64,000 bases of DNA. Origin: Entoloma clypeatum (taxonomy: Eukaryota; Basidiomycota; Agaricomycetes; Agaricales; Entolomataceae). A program made the position numbers and the translations under genes. Below are positions 44,001 to 54,544 of this stretch, piece by piece (within the stretch, counting starts at the first letter, position 1; every line of letters starts with the position of its first letter). Under the pieces are notes generated by a model, which saw only the letters and a program-made list of their open reading frames with translations, did no database searches and was not told the origin of the DNA. The stretch spans positions 124,001 to 188,000 of the forward strand of contig OY751491.1 in the NCBI GenBank assembly GCA_963565915.1, in the 5' to 3' direction.

Positions 44001-44960
44001 CCGACACTCAAGGCTCGCTTTTGCCGATGGGTCATCAATTCGCCGATGGCCTGTCGCCGTGTCGCCGGTTTGTCGCTGGTCTTTCGCTGGTTTTTCGCCA
44101 TAGCATCTTTCGCCGGTCAATGATATGCCGATCTGTCATTAGCATTGTTCTTTTAATTTGCAGTGTCGCCGGCCCTCAAGACTTGCTTTTGCCGGTGGCC
44201 CATTTATTCGCCGATGGCCTGTCGCCAGTCTTTCACTGGTTTTTCACTGTAGCATCTTTCGCCAGTGAATGATATGCCGATCTGTCGTTAGCATCGTTCT
44301 CGTAATTTGCAGTGTCGCCGGCCCTCAAGACTTGGTTTCACCGGTGGCCCATTTATTCGCTGATGGCCTGTCGCCGGTTTGTCGCCGGTTTGTCGCCGGT
44401 CTTTCACTAGTTTTTCACTGTAGCATCTTTCGCCAGTGAATGATATGCTGATCTGTCGTTAGCATTGTTATTTTAATTTGCAGTGTCGCCGGCCCTCAAG
44501 ACTTGGTTTCGCCGGTGGCCCATTCATTCGCCGATGGCCTGTCGCCGATTTGTGGCCGGTCTTTTGACGGTTTTTTGCTGTGGTGTCTCTCGCCGGTGAA
44601 TTATTCGCCGCTCTGTCGTTAGCATTGTTCTGTTCATTTGCAGTGCTGCCGGCACTCAAGGCTCACTTTCGCCAATGGGTCATCAATTTGCCGATGGCCT
44701 GTCGCCGTGTCGCCGGTTTGTCGCCGGTCCTTCGCCGGTTTTTCGCTGTGGTGTCTTTTGCCGGTGAATTATTTGCTGATTTGTTGGATGTTGTCGCCAG
44801 CGACATTTTTTCTTCGCCGCTGACATTATTATTTCGCCGTTCGCCGTGGTAAATTCGCTGGTGTTGTAGCGAATTCGCTGCTTCCGTAATTTACCATACA
44901 CTGTATGCCTTCGCTGGACCGTAAATTACAATACAGTGTAGGTTGACTACCTGGATGTCG
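41056..44960. mobile_element. Foldback element made of GGCGA-rich tandem repeats, 7-bp target duplication
   Basis: Flanked by GATGTCG at 41056-41062 and 44954-44960. Removal with one copy rejoins the Plavaka frame (ARH|HGYGPKNFAVNS). Terminal repeats begin CACATACTCAACC/CAGGTAGTCAACC, then ACACTGTATTGTAAT and GCATACAGTGTATGG. Each arm (41063-42240 and 43881-44953) is a tandem array of 145-170 bp units dense in the words CCGGCGAC, ATCGGCGAA and CACCGGCGAA. The 1.6-kb centre has no recognisable gene. A gap of 200 N lies in the left arm. Open frames in the arms are by-products of the repeat. Superfamily unknown. Confidence 0.8.
41974..42173. other. Assembly gap, 200 N
   Basis: Exactly 200 ambiguous bases inside the left array of the foldback, as expected when tandem repeats collapse in assembly. 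True length unknown. Confidence 0.99.
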
Positions 44961-45183
44961 TGCCGTTTCAATAGAGTAGTTGTCATCAATGCGTTTTTTA
45001 GTGTTATGAATGTCCATATCTCGTTTTCCTCCCATCATAGGTATCTTCAACTTAGGTATGAGACAGCGTGGGCAAGGATAACTTCCATTTTGCCGAATTA
45101 AACCAATAAGGACTCTAAAATAAAAGGAATTGGAAGAGCGAATAACCTGAAAAAAACATGTCTCACTTTTCGATATAGTCGGC

Positions 45184-45503
45184 AGAGTATGTAGTGTTTA
45201 GAGGTCCGGTTTTTTTGTTTTTGTGAATATCTCAACAACTACTGGATGGAATTTCATCATCCAAGAGATGACCCCCATTTATTTTAGCTGCCATTTGCTT
45301 TTATGACATGTTGAAATATCTCAACAATTGCTAGGCAGAATCTTTTCATCCAAGAGAAGACCCCCCAGTTTTCTATGTCCTCTATCTGCCCAAATATTTC
45401 GGTAATTTTAGTGATTTTATCTGGATTTCTGAAGCCATTTTTTAAAAAGGATAAACCGCAAAAAACCAAGAACTGGACTGGACTTTTAAACACTAAGAGT
45501 ATG
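45184..45503. mobile_element. hAT-type MITE (304 bp) with 8-bp target duplication
   Basis: The element at 45192-45495 has ends TAGTGTTTA...TAAACACTA followed inward by AGGTCCGG / CTGGACTTT, flanked by AGAGTATG on both sides. It contains the internal direct words ATATCTCAACAA(C/T) and TTTCATCCAAGAGA twice. It disrupts the Plavaka transposase coding sequence; removing it restores 'VTYSADY'. A truncated second copy lies at 62695-62868. Confidence 0.88.
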
Positions 45504-47971
45504 TGACCACTCTGGGATAAAACTGCCAGATTGTCTTGTCAAAGGCCATGAGTATTCCGGCACACATCAATGAATTCATCATCAAGAATTATTTCCCATT
45601 GGGCGTGGAATACTTCCTGATTGCAGTGTGCAAGCAGTGCAGCGGGCGGCGCTTTCCCCTTTGTCCACCATGTTGTGACAAAATCATTGAAAGCATCTGG
45701 TAGCTGTTAAATCCATGGTCAGGCCAATTTCAAGGAAGATTGAGTTGAAAGCTCACTTTCTGAAAATACGCTACGTGACTGCAGAGTTTTGCGCTGGGTT
45801 TACATCGCTGATATTTGGAGTCACTCCCAAAGAACATGTAAAGTGGCCAAAGTTTTGCTTGGCCAAAAGAAGTCAGATGCATTGAGTCTGACCAGAACAT
45901 TAAAGGCAAGATCGCTCGTGGGGCATTACAGCCAGGCACCGGGACGGAATCCTGGAGTTCGTGGTGCAACTTGAGGAGCTTATCCAAAGTATACATTTCT
46001 CCATACACTTGGATGGCTTCCAACCCGCTACCTCTTTTCCATAGAAGTTCATGCGGCTCAAAGTGGAAATGCATTCCAGCATCTGCAGCGGCCTTCAACT
46101 GTTCCTTGATGACTGAAACCAATGATTGGTGATAGAAATGACCAGAAAAGTAAGGACACAACCCAGGATGGCCAGTTAGCCAGTGGAACGGAACCTGTAT
46201 AGTGATTGGACTGCATTTCCAACCGTCATCCATCCATTCCGGTTGAGAATTCCCTTCAAAGGCATCTCCAGATGATGCTAATATTGCATTAATGTTCGAC
46301 TATTTCGTTTTCTTTACATCTTCAACATTGAACTTGGGATGACTAATAATGCCAATGAGATCCTTGAAATTTCTCTGCAACTTTTGAACACTGTCGTCCC
46401 AGTACCATTCGCCAAGGAGAAAAGAACTTATATTTTCGTAGGGAGCAAAGGATGTTCTTGTTTGAGAGTGGAGGGTGAGGAGCGATTGTTCATCTTTGTC
46501 GTCTGAAGGTGCGTCGACAAAGTCTCGCAGAGTAAGACAGTCATCTGCACTTCGTGCAGGGAACTGGGAACCAGAGTATCTTTTAAAGAGTCCGAACATG
46601 TTGGTTGATGTCATGAAGTACAATAAACTTGTAGGCCTTGGAGATGCTCCAGGCTCTGAGACAGGTGACGGTTGAGTAACTTCTGGGATATCTGGGCCCT
46701 GAACGAGTTCTAGAAGGCAGAGAAGATGTCATCTGAGTTAAATGAATTTTCGAAAAAAAAAGTGGGTGGAACGCTGACTGTGAGGTATGACTTGAGGGAG
46801 TACATCACAAAAATGCAGCGGCGGGTTCCGGTTTCTCTTTGTTTTGCGCAAGGCAATCAGTACTTCCAGGTCCGCTCTTTCATCCCGAGGAGCCTTAAAG
46901 AAGACTATTGCTTTAGCCAGGTAATTGAAACAGAACTTCGTCCAATACATACCAAGTTGCTAGTCACTGCCGTGGTGTCAAAACCCCCGTTGTGGACGAC
47001 TAGTGGGACTATGGATTCGTTGGACTGTGAGTTGACATTGGGGCCTAGCACAAGTGACAGATTTACCTGAATTTTGTCAATGTCAAAACCCTGGCCTTGA
47101 GTCGGCAAGTACATACATTTGCCGCTGCTTGGAAAGCCACTGAAAGCTGCGGTGAAGGAAGTCTGGGTGGAGAAATGTCAAGTTGCGACGTGGATGCAAT
47201 CATTTGCAAAACTACGCCCTACGTGAAAATTAATGAGCAATGCTCGGAATGAGCTATAAAAGGAAATCCTACATCTTCGACATCTCCTGCGGTAACACCA
47301 GATGGTTTATGTCTCTTGCGACTCAACCATCCTTTCCCTGCGCCAGTGAGGGCCCATTTCAATGTCTTCTTCTTGTGCAGGCAAGATCGCTCATGTAGAG
47401 AAAGCGCTGACGGAATTGGAAAGGGACCACGCCCACAACCTGAATAAGTGCAGAAAATTCCAGTGGTCATGGTGTAGTCAAGAATACCTGCTGGGAGGAG
47501 CAATGGTATGCCACATACTTACCTTGACATTCGTGAATTGTTCAAACTGCCAGCACGCATCACATCAAAGTCCACAATCAAAGACCCTTTATTGGCAGCA
47601 AGGTTTGTTTGTAGCAACGGTTGCAAACCCTATAATGCATTGATGGATTTATAACTTATAAGAGTCATAAACTATGAACCGTAACATACCTCTCAGCTTT
47701 GTCGCTTCGGCAGTACAGGTATCCTTATTTTCACCCGCCGCACCATCCCATTGATTGTTTGAAGAATGTTCTTCTCAGTTTACCGGACTCGATCAACTCA
47801 CAACGCCCATTGACAACTCTCCCACTTTAGGGTATGATGGCTGAAGAAGCGAAAACGACTTCAACAGTGAATCAGGCACCTTGCCAATGCCCTTCAAATT
47901 GCTGTCCATGCTAGCAGATTAGGGTACAAGGAGCGATTGAGGCTATCTGAGAGTTGTCGATACTACCAAGA

Positions 47972-49377
47972 AAGATGGCTTACCGGTGGTGGTGCCATGG
48001 ACCTGGACGTGGAACCCCCCGGACTGAACCGTGCCCCTGCTGGCCCCCCTGGCCCTCCCCCCTCTGGTTGCAAGAGGCCGCCTCGTGCTGCTCAGGCACC
48101 TAGTGGCCCCCCGCCTCCTCCTCCCCCTGTGAATCCCCAACCTGGGCGGAACACACCTCCTGTTGCTAGGCGTCGCCCTTACAACACGTCCAACAGCCCC
48201 TCACACTACTCTATCATTGTTGTCATGGATGCGAAGGATACTACGGTAGACCTTCTCCCACTGGCCACACGCATCTCTCGCCATGTCGACTCATTCCAGA
48301 GCTCAATCATGGTCGAATCCTTCCGCCTGGCTTACGGTGGGCTCTGCCTCACCACAACCAGCGTCCCTTCCCCCTCCGACCTCTCCAGGTTGGAAACCTT
48401 CATACGCTCCATCGTTTCCGAAGGATCCACAGTCCGTTGCGAGGTGCCTTCATTCTGCTCATTCTGTAAACTGGTAGGTGTCCCATTTTACCACGGTGAC
48501 AGACCTATCACCTCCAAGGACGCTGAAAGCGCCCTCCACTCTTCTGTCTTCAAAGACAGCATCCACCTTGTGGCTCCACCCCGGATCGTTCGTGATTCCA
48601 GGCGCGCCGACACATGCACCATCTATTTCGACATCTGGGACTCCCAAACTGGCTCCCGGATGAAGACATTCGTCAACCGCTCCCTAACTTTGGGGACGAC
48701 GGTCTGCTTCTTCCAAAAGGCCTCCATGAAGATTGGTATGCCTCTCTGCACCTGCTGCTGTTCGTGGGGACATAACACGAACTTCTGCAATTCCACATGT
48801 GTATTCTGCCCCATTTGTAGGGGTCCTCACCGCGAAGAAAACTATCGCTCTCTTGCCACCTGCTGCAAGGGACGTCCTGATGCGAACCCTCCCATTCCTC
48901 CCACCGCTGAGGGGACTCCTTGTCCTCACAACGCTCATTGCAAGAACTGCAGCAAACCTCACGCTGCCAACTCTCCACGCTGCAGCCATCTGGGTTCGAC
49001 CTTCATGTACGTCCCTTGACCGGGGAAACCGGTACTCGTCGGAAAGCTCCTGCCTCTGGCCGCGGCCGTGATGATGGGGAGGTGTGAACTGGTCATGGGG
49101 ACGCTTAAAGTCATACTCCCCTCAAGGAGTATCCAGCTACATGTATGTCGTCTCTCTCTACATATCATGTTACTTTTGGTGTATGCTCTCCTCTGTAGTC
49201 CCTTGATTGCATCTTATCGCTGTACCGTCTTTTCTATTTTTTGGACATTTCTGTGCTAGCCCACACACACGTTAAAATTCTTTACTGCCGACTTGTAGTA
49301 GTAGGCGACCAGACTGCCCTCAGGGTACCGGTATATAAACTGTTGACACCAAAAAAAAAAAAAACAAGATGGCTTAC
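47972..49377 (+). mobile_element. ORF1-only LINE (non-LTR retroelement) with target duplication and poly(A)
   Basis: The inserted segment 47984-49365 ends in a 14-A tract (49351-49364) and is flanked by a 12-bp direct repeat, AAGATGGCTTAC (47972-47983 and 49366-49377). It contains only the LINE ORF1 and a 3' region of about 330 bp; no reverse transcriptase ORF2 is present. The direct repeat shows that this compact form was itself integrated, not trimmed later. Confidence 0.8.
47997..49019 (+). CDS. LINE ORF1 protein (Gag-like, zinc knuckles)
   Basis: 340 residues from the ATG at 47997, only 13 bp inside the 5' end of the element. A Pro-rich N-terminus (PPGPPPSG, PPPPPPP) precedes a conserved core ('CEVPSFCSFCKLVGVPFYHG', 'DSRRADTCTIYFDIWDSQTG'). 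Cys-rich knuckles follow: CTCCCSWGHNTNFC, CPICRGPHREE and CKNCSKPHAANSPRC. This matches ORF1 of basidiomycete LINEs, which binds the element RNA. An upstream in-frame ATG at 47937 lies outside the element and is unlikely to be used. The frame is intact. Confidence 0.75.
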   Translation: MDLDVEPPGLNRAPAGPPGPPPSGCKRPPRAAQAPSGPPPPPPPVNPQPGRNTPPVARRRPYNTSNSPSHYSIIVVMDAKDTTVDLLPLATRISRHVDSFQSSIMVESFRLAYGGLCLTTTSVPSPSDLSRLETFIRSIVSEGSTVRCEVPSFCSFCKLVGVPFYHGDRPITSKDAESALHSSVFKDSIHLVAPPRIVRDSRRADTCTIYFDIWDSQTGSRMKTFVNRSLTLGTTVCFFQKASMKIGMPLCTCCCSWGHNTNFCNSTCVFCPICRGPHREENYRSLATCCKGRPDANPPIPPTAEGTPCPHNAHCKNCSKPHAANSPRCSHLGSTFMYVP

Positions 49378-51331
49378 TGCAGAAAGAGAGGTGGAGCTGC
49401 TTGGGCACCAGTTATTTGAAGACTCAGAACTTGGCCTCGATTTGTCTCAAGCATGAGATCATACCCAGTCTTCACCCTACCAATAAGCTGTGATTTGTGA
49501 GTTGAACTATCATATCATGCCAGAAAGATTGAATTGATATGTATGATGCTACTTGAACAGGATGGCAAGCAAGACGCGAATGACAGCTGGTCGGATTTAT
49601 ACATGAAAATGAATGGATAGATAAATTCAATCCCAAATTAGGTCACTTGAGAGAATGAAAGTCTATGCACAACAAATATCAGTACGTGATGATAAAAGGT
49701 GCAGAAAAAGAGAATTCTTGCCACAATGGGATCAAGCAGCTAGCAGTCTGCACAGTAGCTTCGTCAATCAACAAGCCCGATGCGTGGATTTCAAAGCCAG
49801 GACAAGATTGCTGGATGAAGCCATGGAGCTTCTGAATATTTGACCGAGCCTCGTCAAGGTACTCCTTCAAGGCGGCTCCAAGGTGAATGTTGGCCACCCA
49901 AGCTTCCTCAATCTCCCTACAGTACAGTATGAAGTCCTTAGGTTCCTATATCAATAAGTGAAAAATTGGTTAGTCAGGCAAATAACCAAAATCGGTATGC
50001 TTGCCATCTTCTCGTAAGTGGAGAGATGGGTTATTGGGCGTGGTCTTGGACTAATGTGAATAGGTTCTTGGTCGGGTGCGCATGGTACAAACATCCTCGT
50101 GGGTGCCTCATAGTACAGGATGGTCTGCCTGCTGGCCGATTCCGTCTTCATATTTGTGGGATTCATGTCTCGCCAGATTTTGATGAACTTGAATGATTAC
50201 TTCATAAATACTGAAGAAAACAAGGGACTTACAGGTAGATGGGGAGGTGGTGGGGGTACGGAAGCAAGAGGGAACCAGCTATGAGTGACTGGGTGTTGCA
50301 AAATCACCTACATAGTTATGCAAAATTTCCTCGATCGGCGCCTTCCCGCATTCTGAGCAGCTGATGTCTCATAGATCGGGAATCTTTGGGCACTTTAGGA
50401 GACCACTCTAACTTCGATCCATGAAATTTCTGTCCCTCAATAAAATCAGAGCTCAAAAACCATGAACAACTCCCACCGCCAAATTACTGAGGCGGAGACA
50501 GAAAATGTGGCATGACCTTTGATGAATGTGACAGATTTTGCATAACCTCGTGAAAATGGTGTGCCAACTTCCTCACTCTGCTATTATTTTCACCACTCCA
50601 AATTCTCAAGATTAAGTGGAGAGTATTGAAGCCAGGAAGCCGGGCTGTACAATGGTAAAAGAATCAAGTCATTTGAGGCAGTGGATGTAGCACGATAAGC
50701 CTCTTTAAAAAGTTTTGCAACCCATAGTATTACTGTGACATACAAGGATATTAAAGGGTCTGTTTCTATGATGGGCCACAAAAGAGTCACTGCATGGGTA
50801 AATCAGCCCCAGGTAAGATTGACAAATGCAGCGGCTGGAACTTCAGGCTTATATTATAGCAATCAGTGAGAGTAAAATATCATGGATGGAGAGAAAAAGT
50901 CACTGCAACGTTGAAAGAAACTGTGACACTAAATCTTTCATCTACTTACCTGGATGTGACTTCGGGGACCGCGCTGTGCAGTGCGAGCAGAAATAGCTCC
51001 TTATAAACATCTACTTATTTTCTACTATATAATAATTACGATGAGGTGTCACTGTCATCCATCTACTTATAATAAAAGCGGGCCACCTCATATCAGGCAG
51101 ATGGCTGCAAACAGCGGAGAGTGGAAACAGGGTAACGACCAATTTTGGCGTATCTTTTGGTGTGACATTTACTTGGTAGAATTTTGCTTCTCCCCCTTCC
51201 AAAAAATGTTCCCAAGGGACGCCTCTCATTTGCATTTTTATAACGAGAGCATTCAAATTGTATAGATCAAAAAATAATGATTTTTCTGAAGTACACATGC
51301 ATGATATCAAATAATAAGTAGATCATTAAGT
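49378..51331. other. Unassigned stretch with possible coding remnants on the minus strand
   Basis: Frames such as 'LKEYLDEARSNIQKLHGFI' (about 49680-49897) and 'FIKIWRDMNPTNMKTESASR' (about 49950-50180) read like decayed protein sequence but match nothing I can name. They may be the 3' part of the SPT5-like repeat gene or another transposon. Confidence 0.3.
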
Positions 51332-52285
51332 GTGCCTGTAATAATGATAGGACGAGGGGTGTTTCTTGTGAAAACAACTCCCAGAGCCTTGGGGGGTTAC
51401 TTGATAAGCAAGATTGAAAATGTTCGAAGAGAATGTGAATACCTATCTCAGCAATGTTTTCTTACAGCTGCATGCTCATCCTTCAGTATATCTCGATTCA
51501 ATTTTTTTTGCTCTGCCATCTCCACAACCAGAGCAAGATCCTTGGGCCGCAGTCGTAACATCATCGAAGTGACTGTGTCCTTGGAGCCCTCTTCCCGGGT
51601 CACAACTCTGCAAACGGCAAGGCTGGTAGGACCATGTCCTTCATGGGTAACCTGACGTACAAAAGTGCCAATGTTCTGTCCACTAATAATAATGAGAAGG
51701 GAATCAGTTCAAGTACCACTTGTGCCATCGTTATATCCTGCAGCGCTTTTTTTGATGAGTAAACAATCCTTCGGACGCTACCCAGGACTGTGCCCCACAC
51801 GGTCATGGACTTCTCAGTGTGGCTTGCGCTTGTCACCTTTGCTGTGACCTTGACGTTCTTGAGCCGTGGGTCAAGGAGAATGTGGCTTGGAGGTGGAGGT
51901 GGAGGTGGGTTGACGGGTCGTGTTATACGAGGTGGAGGCAATCCGACCTTTGCCTCCCCAACTGGGTTCCTTGGCGTAGGGATTCCAAGTTGGGCTGATG
52001 GTGCCATCATAGTCTTTCATGGGGGGGCAGGTCGTATCATACGAGGCAGAGGCAATCTGACCTTCGCCCTTGGGTTGCCCGGCATAGGGATTCCCGGGCG
52101 TGCGCGACGAAGGGTCCCAAGCTGGCAAAAGCGAGATCTGATCTGGAGCAGGCATTGGTGTTCTGCCACTGGATGAATCTATGCTTCCTAAGTTCCCTGA
52201 ATGCATGACCCTGCGAGGGCGGGAGAGAGGTTGTAAACGTTCATCATCGGGGTGCCGGTAATTGAATAGCTGAATTTTGCTCCTG

Positions 52286-53896
52286 CAGTGCCTCACAAAA
52301 CTGATTCAATGTTTGTTGCTTTTTGAATACCTTCAAGATAACTCTGCAAAGAATACCAATTGAATTAAACCTTTGGTATATAATTGAAAGCCCTGCTTCA
52401 GGGCTTTCAGAATATAAAGGAATCATATGATTTAGATCAGAATCCATGGAGATATGATTAAATTAAATCAGCAACTCATTGAATCAGTTTTGTGAGTACC
52501 TATGGCAATTATCAGAATCAAATGCTTCACTGGTTGTATGGTAACCAGTTGTCATGACTTACTGATGGAACTTGAATAGAACCCTGATGGGTTGTCAAGG
52601 AAAGTTGTATAAGAAGAATCCAACCTCAACAGCCTCCATAATTAATCATGCGCCCTATCTCCTCTTTCCACAAGGAAAACATTCTTTCTCTGGCCTCCAA
52701 TGGTCACTCCACTCATCATATTCTGGGTGTCAGCCAACCAACTGTCTCCAGAGTGCTTCAGAATCTTCTTCTTCATTGCAATCTCTCTTCTGGTGGTCGT
52801 CCATCCAAGCTTTCTCCCACCAACACACGAAATATACTTTCACAAATGACCTCAGGGAGAGCCTCCAATGCTGTGCAGGCTACCAAACACATCAACACTG
52901 TCATCTCCAATCCTGTCTCCCCAGAAACTGTGAGAAGGGTTCTCAGAAAACATGAATTCAAGGCTGTAACAAAGAAGAAAAGACCTTTCTTAAAGGCCAT
53001 ACATCAGAAGAGGCGGTTGGCATTTGCTATGAAGCACAGGGAATGGACAGTGGAGGACTGGAAGAGGGTCATTTGGTCAGATGAGACCAAAATCAACAGG
53101 TTTGGGTCAGATGGCAAGGAATGGGTCTGGAAAAAGAAGGGTGAGGGGCTTATTGAAAGAGAGGTTCAGGGCACAGTCAAGTTTGGGGGAGGAAATATTA
53201 TAGTTTGGGGTTGTATGGGTTGGGAAGGTGTGGGGAGACTTGCAGAGGTTGAGGGGAGGATGGATGCTAATCAGTATGTGTCCATTTTGGAGGACAATTT
53301 GCTGCCCAGCATGGAGGAGAGTGGAATCTCTGAAGAGGAGATTATTTTTCAGCAGGACAATGACACCAAGCACACCTCCAAGAAGGCCAAAAAATGGATG
53401 GACAGCAAGAATATTGCTCTGCTGGATTGGCCTGCACAGTCCCCAGACCTCAATCCTATTGAACACCTCTGGGTTCATATTAAAAGGAAGTTGGATGAAT
53501 ATCCAACACCACCCAAGGGAGTCTGGGAGATTTGGGACAGAGCAGCAGAGGTGTGGAATAATATAGAGCCAGAAGTGTGTCAAAACCTGATAGAAAGTAT
53601 GCCAAGAAGGGTAGAGGCAGCAATCAAAGCTAAGGGGGGTAATACCAAGTACTAAAGTATAAAATACTGTATTTATTGTACATACTCACAAAACTGATTC
53701 AATGAGTCCCTGGAGTAACTTGATCATATATTGATCATCTTTTATGGGAATTACATAATTATTGCAGATTCCGAGAGTCCTGAAGCAGGGCTTTTAACCA
53801 GGTACCAATACCTTCTTTTGATTGGCATTATTTTGCAAAGTTATTTTGAAGGTATTCACAAAGTAGCAAACATTGAATCAGTTTTGTGAGGCACTG
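52286..53896 (+). mobile_element. Tc1/mariner element with intact transposase
   Basis: Ends CAGTGCCTCACAAAACTG on both strands, with inverted repeats of roughly 220 bp. TA follows the right end (53897-53898); the left flank is TG, a mutated TA. The 20-bp word CTCACAAAACTGATTCAATG occurs four times, twice per end in opposite orientation: 52292-52311, 52477-52496, 53685-53704 and 53871-53890. Both ends also carry a GCCCTGCTTCAGGRCT-type segment. Confidence 0.9.
52648..53655 (+). CDS. Tc1-like DD34E transposase
   Basis: 335 residues without interruption. The N-terminal helix-turn-helix DNA-binding region contains 'STHHILGVSQPTVSRVLQNL' and a GRP motif ('SSGGRPSKLSP'). The catalytic triad is visible: D in 'VIWSDETKINRFG', D in 'IIFQQDNDTKHTS' and E in 'SPDLNPIEHLWVHIK', with 34 residues between the last two (DD34E). 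The GGGN motif in 'KFGGGNIIVWGCMGW' is also conserved. Length is typical of Tc1 transposases. Cut-and-paste at TA sites. The full frame and all motifs suggest the element could still be active. Confidence 0.93.
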   Translation: MRPISSFHKENILSLASNGHSTHHILGVSQPTVSRVLQNLLLHCNLSSGGRPSKLSPTNTRNILSQMTSGRASNAVQATKHINTVISNPVSPETVRRVLRKHEFKAVTKKKRPFLKAIHQKRRLAFAMKHREWTVEDWKRVIWSDETKINRFGSDGKEWVWKKKGEGLIEREVQGTVKFGGGNIIVWGCMGWEGVGRLAEVEGRMDANQYVSILEDNLLPSMEESGISEEEIIFQQDNDTKHTSKKAKKWMDSKNIALLDWPAQSPDLNPIEHLWVHIKRKLDEYPTPPKGVWEIWDRAAEVWNNIEPEVCQNLIESMPRRVEAAIKAKGGNTKY

Positions 53897-54544
53897 TATA
53901 ATTAAATTAAATGAATGAAGAAAATAAAAGCAAGGCAATGCAAACCTCCATTCAACGACATGGTCATAATCTATCTGCCTTTGGTTGAATGAATGGCTCC
54001 CGCTGTAGGTATTGAGTTGAACATCGACCTCAAGGCCGATTGCAGTGCTTCTGTTGATGTAGACATCACGTACGGTGCCTGTCCTGCCCTTCAGCTCCCA
54101 ATTTCCAACAATTACCACCTCGAGCTTCCTCCAAGGAACTCATAATGGGACTTTGTCCTCCAATGCCAACTCCAGCTGAGGAAGGTCGGGGCAAAGTTTG
54201 TCGAAGATGCTGGATTGCTTGGTGGAGTGGTAATAGGGCACATCGGTCTTCTTGGCGCTGTTGACGTGAACGGTGAATTTCTGTTGAATAGGATAAGTAT
54301 GTAGATGAGTTTGGGGAACGGTGGATCTTACCTCAATCTGTGGAACAAATTGTGAGTCTTCAATGCCAGGAGGCGGTGGACGCTCCTTGGCGCACTCGAG
54401 TTTGCCATCCCAAATGCTGACAACCCATCCAAAACGCCCTTGCTGAGGACCATGGCTGACCTGAACGTACTCGCCAACTTTGTGTCGCTTACATGCAGCA
54501 TCCCAAGGAATGCAGACACGACCTTCTCCAGTGGCGAGTTCCAC

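Larger units (their letters stand above)
37166..47503 (-). pseudogene. Plavaka-type (CACTA superfamily) transposase remnant, interrupted three times
   Basis: Read on the minus strand from about 47503. First is an N-terminal C2H2 finger ('FCTYSGCGRGPFPIPSAL..H..C'), then 'FGLFKRYSGSQFPARSAD', 'WKCSPITIQVPFHWLT', 'HFYHQSLVSVIKEQLKAAA' and 'FWSDSMHLTSFGQAKLWPLY'. Next come 'YPCPRCLIPK' (CxxC), 'VNSAAVERVLAVKSLVLT' and 'LLHEFELGVWKSLFVHLL'. The C-terminal block has 'FMMYDVRRADDVINPGHQRS' and 'WVPQRLDEVYFPIISGED', ending in an acidic tail at 37166. This order matches Agaricomycete Plavaka transposases. Insertions are a CACTG element in an intron (38526-40088), the GGCGA foldback (41063-44953) and a hAT MITE (45192-45495); excising the last two with one target duplication each restores the frame. 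Several stops show inactivity. Element ends not located. Confidence 0.75.
51332..54544 (-). pseudogene. SPT5/KOW-like repeat-borne gene, interrupted by a Tc1 element
   Basis: Minus-strand coding pieces. 54544-54128 has 'RHKVGEYVQVSHGPQQGRFG' (KOW-like) with 'VSIWDGKLEC'. 54118-53930 has 'LEVVIVGNWELKGRTGTVRD' (second KOW) and 'SFNQRQIDYDHVVEW'. After the Tc1 element (52286-53896) come a Ser/Pro region and 'PPPSHILLDPRLKNVKV', then about 51600-51440 'KDTVTSMMLRLRPKDLALVV'. Agaricomycete genomes carry many such SPT5-like proteins of unknown role, often among repeats. The 5' end is cut by the GGCGA element at 54545. The Tc1 element lies in an intron after 'DHVVEWR'. Confidence 0.5.

Noticed and set aside
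41120..44860. Open reading frames of 60-118 residues on both strands in the GGCGA arrays, including frames that run through the N gap
   Set aside because: They are repetitive translations of the tandem units (for example SPVCRRSFAG-type strings), present in every frame orientation, and those with X residues cross unknown sequence.
41063..44953. Possible CRISPR-like array, because of short repeats with spacers
   Set aside because: Eukaryotic context; the short word is embedded in larger 145-170 bp tandem units, spacers are not unique, and there are no cas genes.
47937..48000. Upstream ATG at 47937 as the start of the LINE ORF1
   Set aside because: It lies outside the element, beyond the target duplication, so it is host flank; the ATG at 47997 is the first inside the element.
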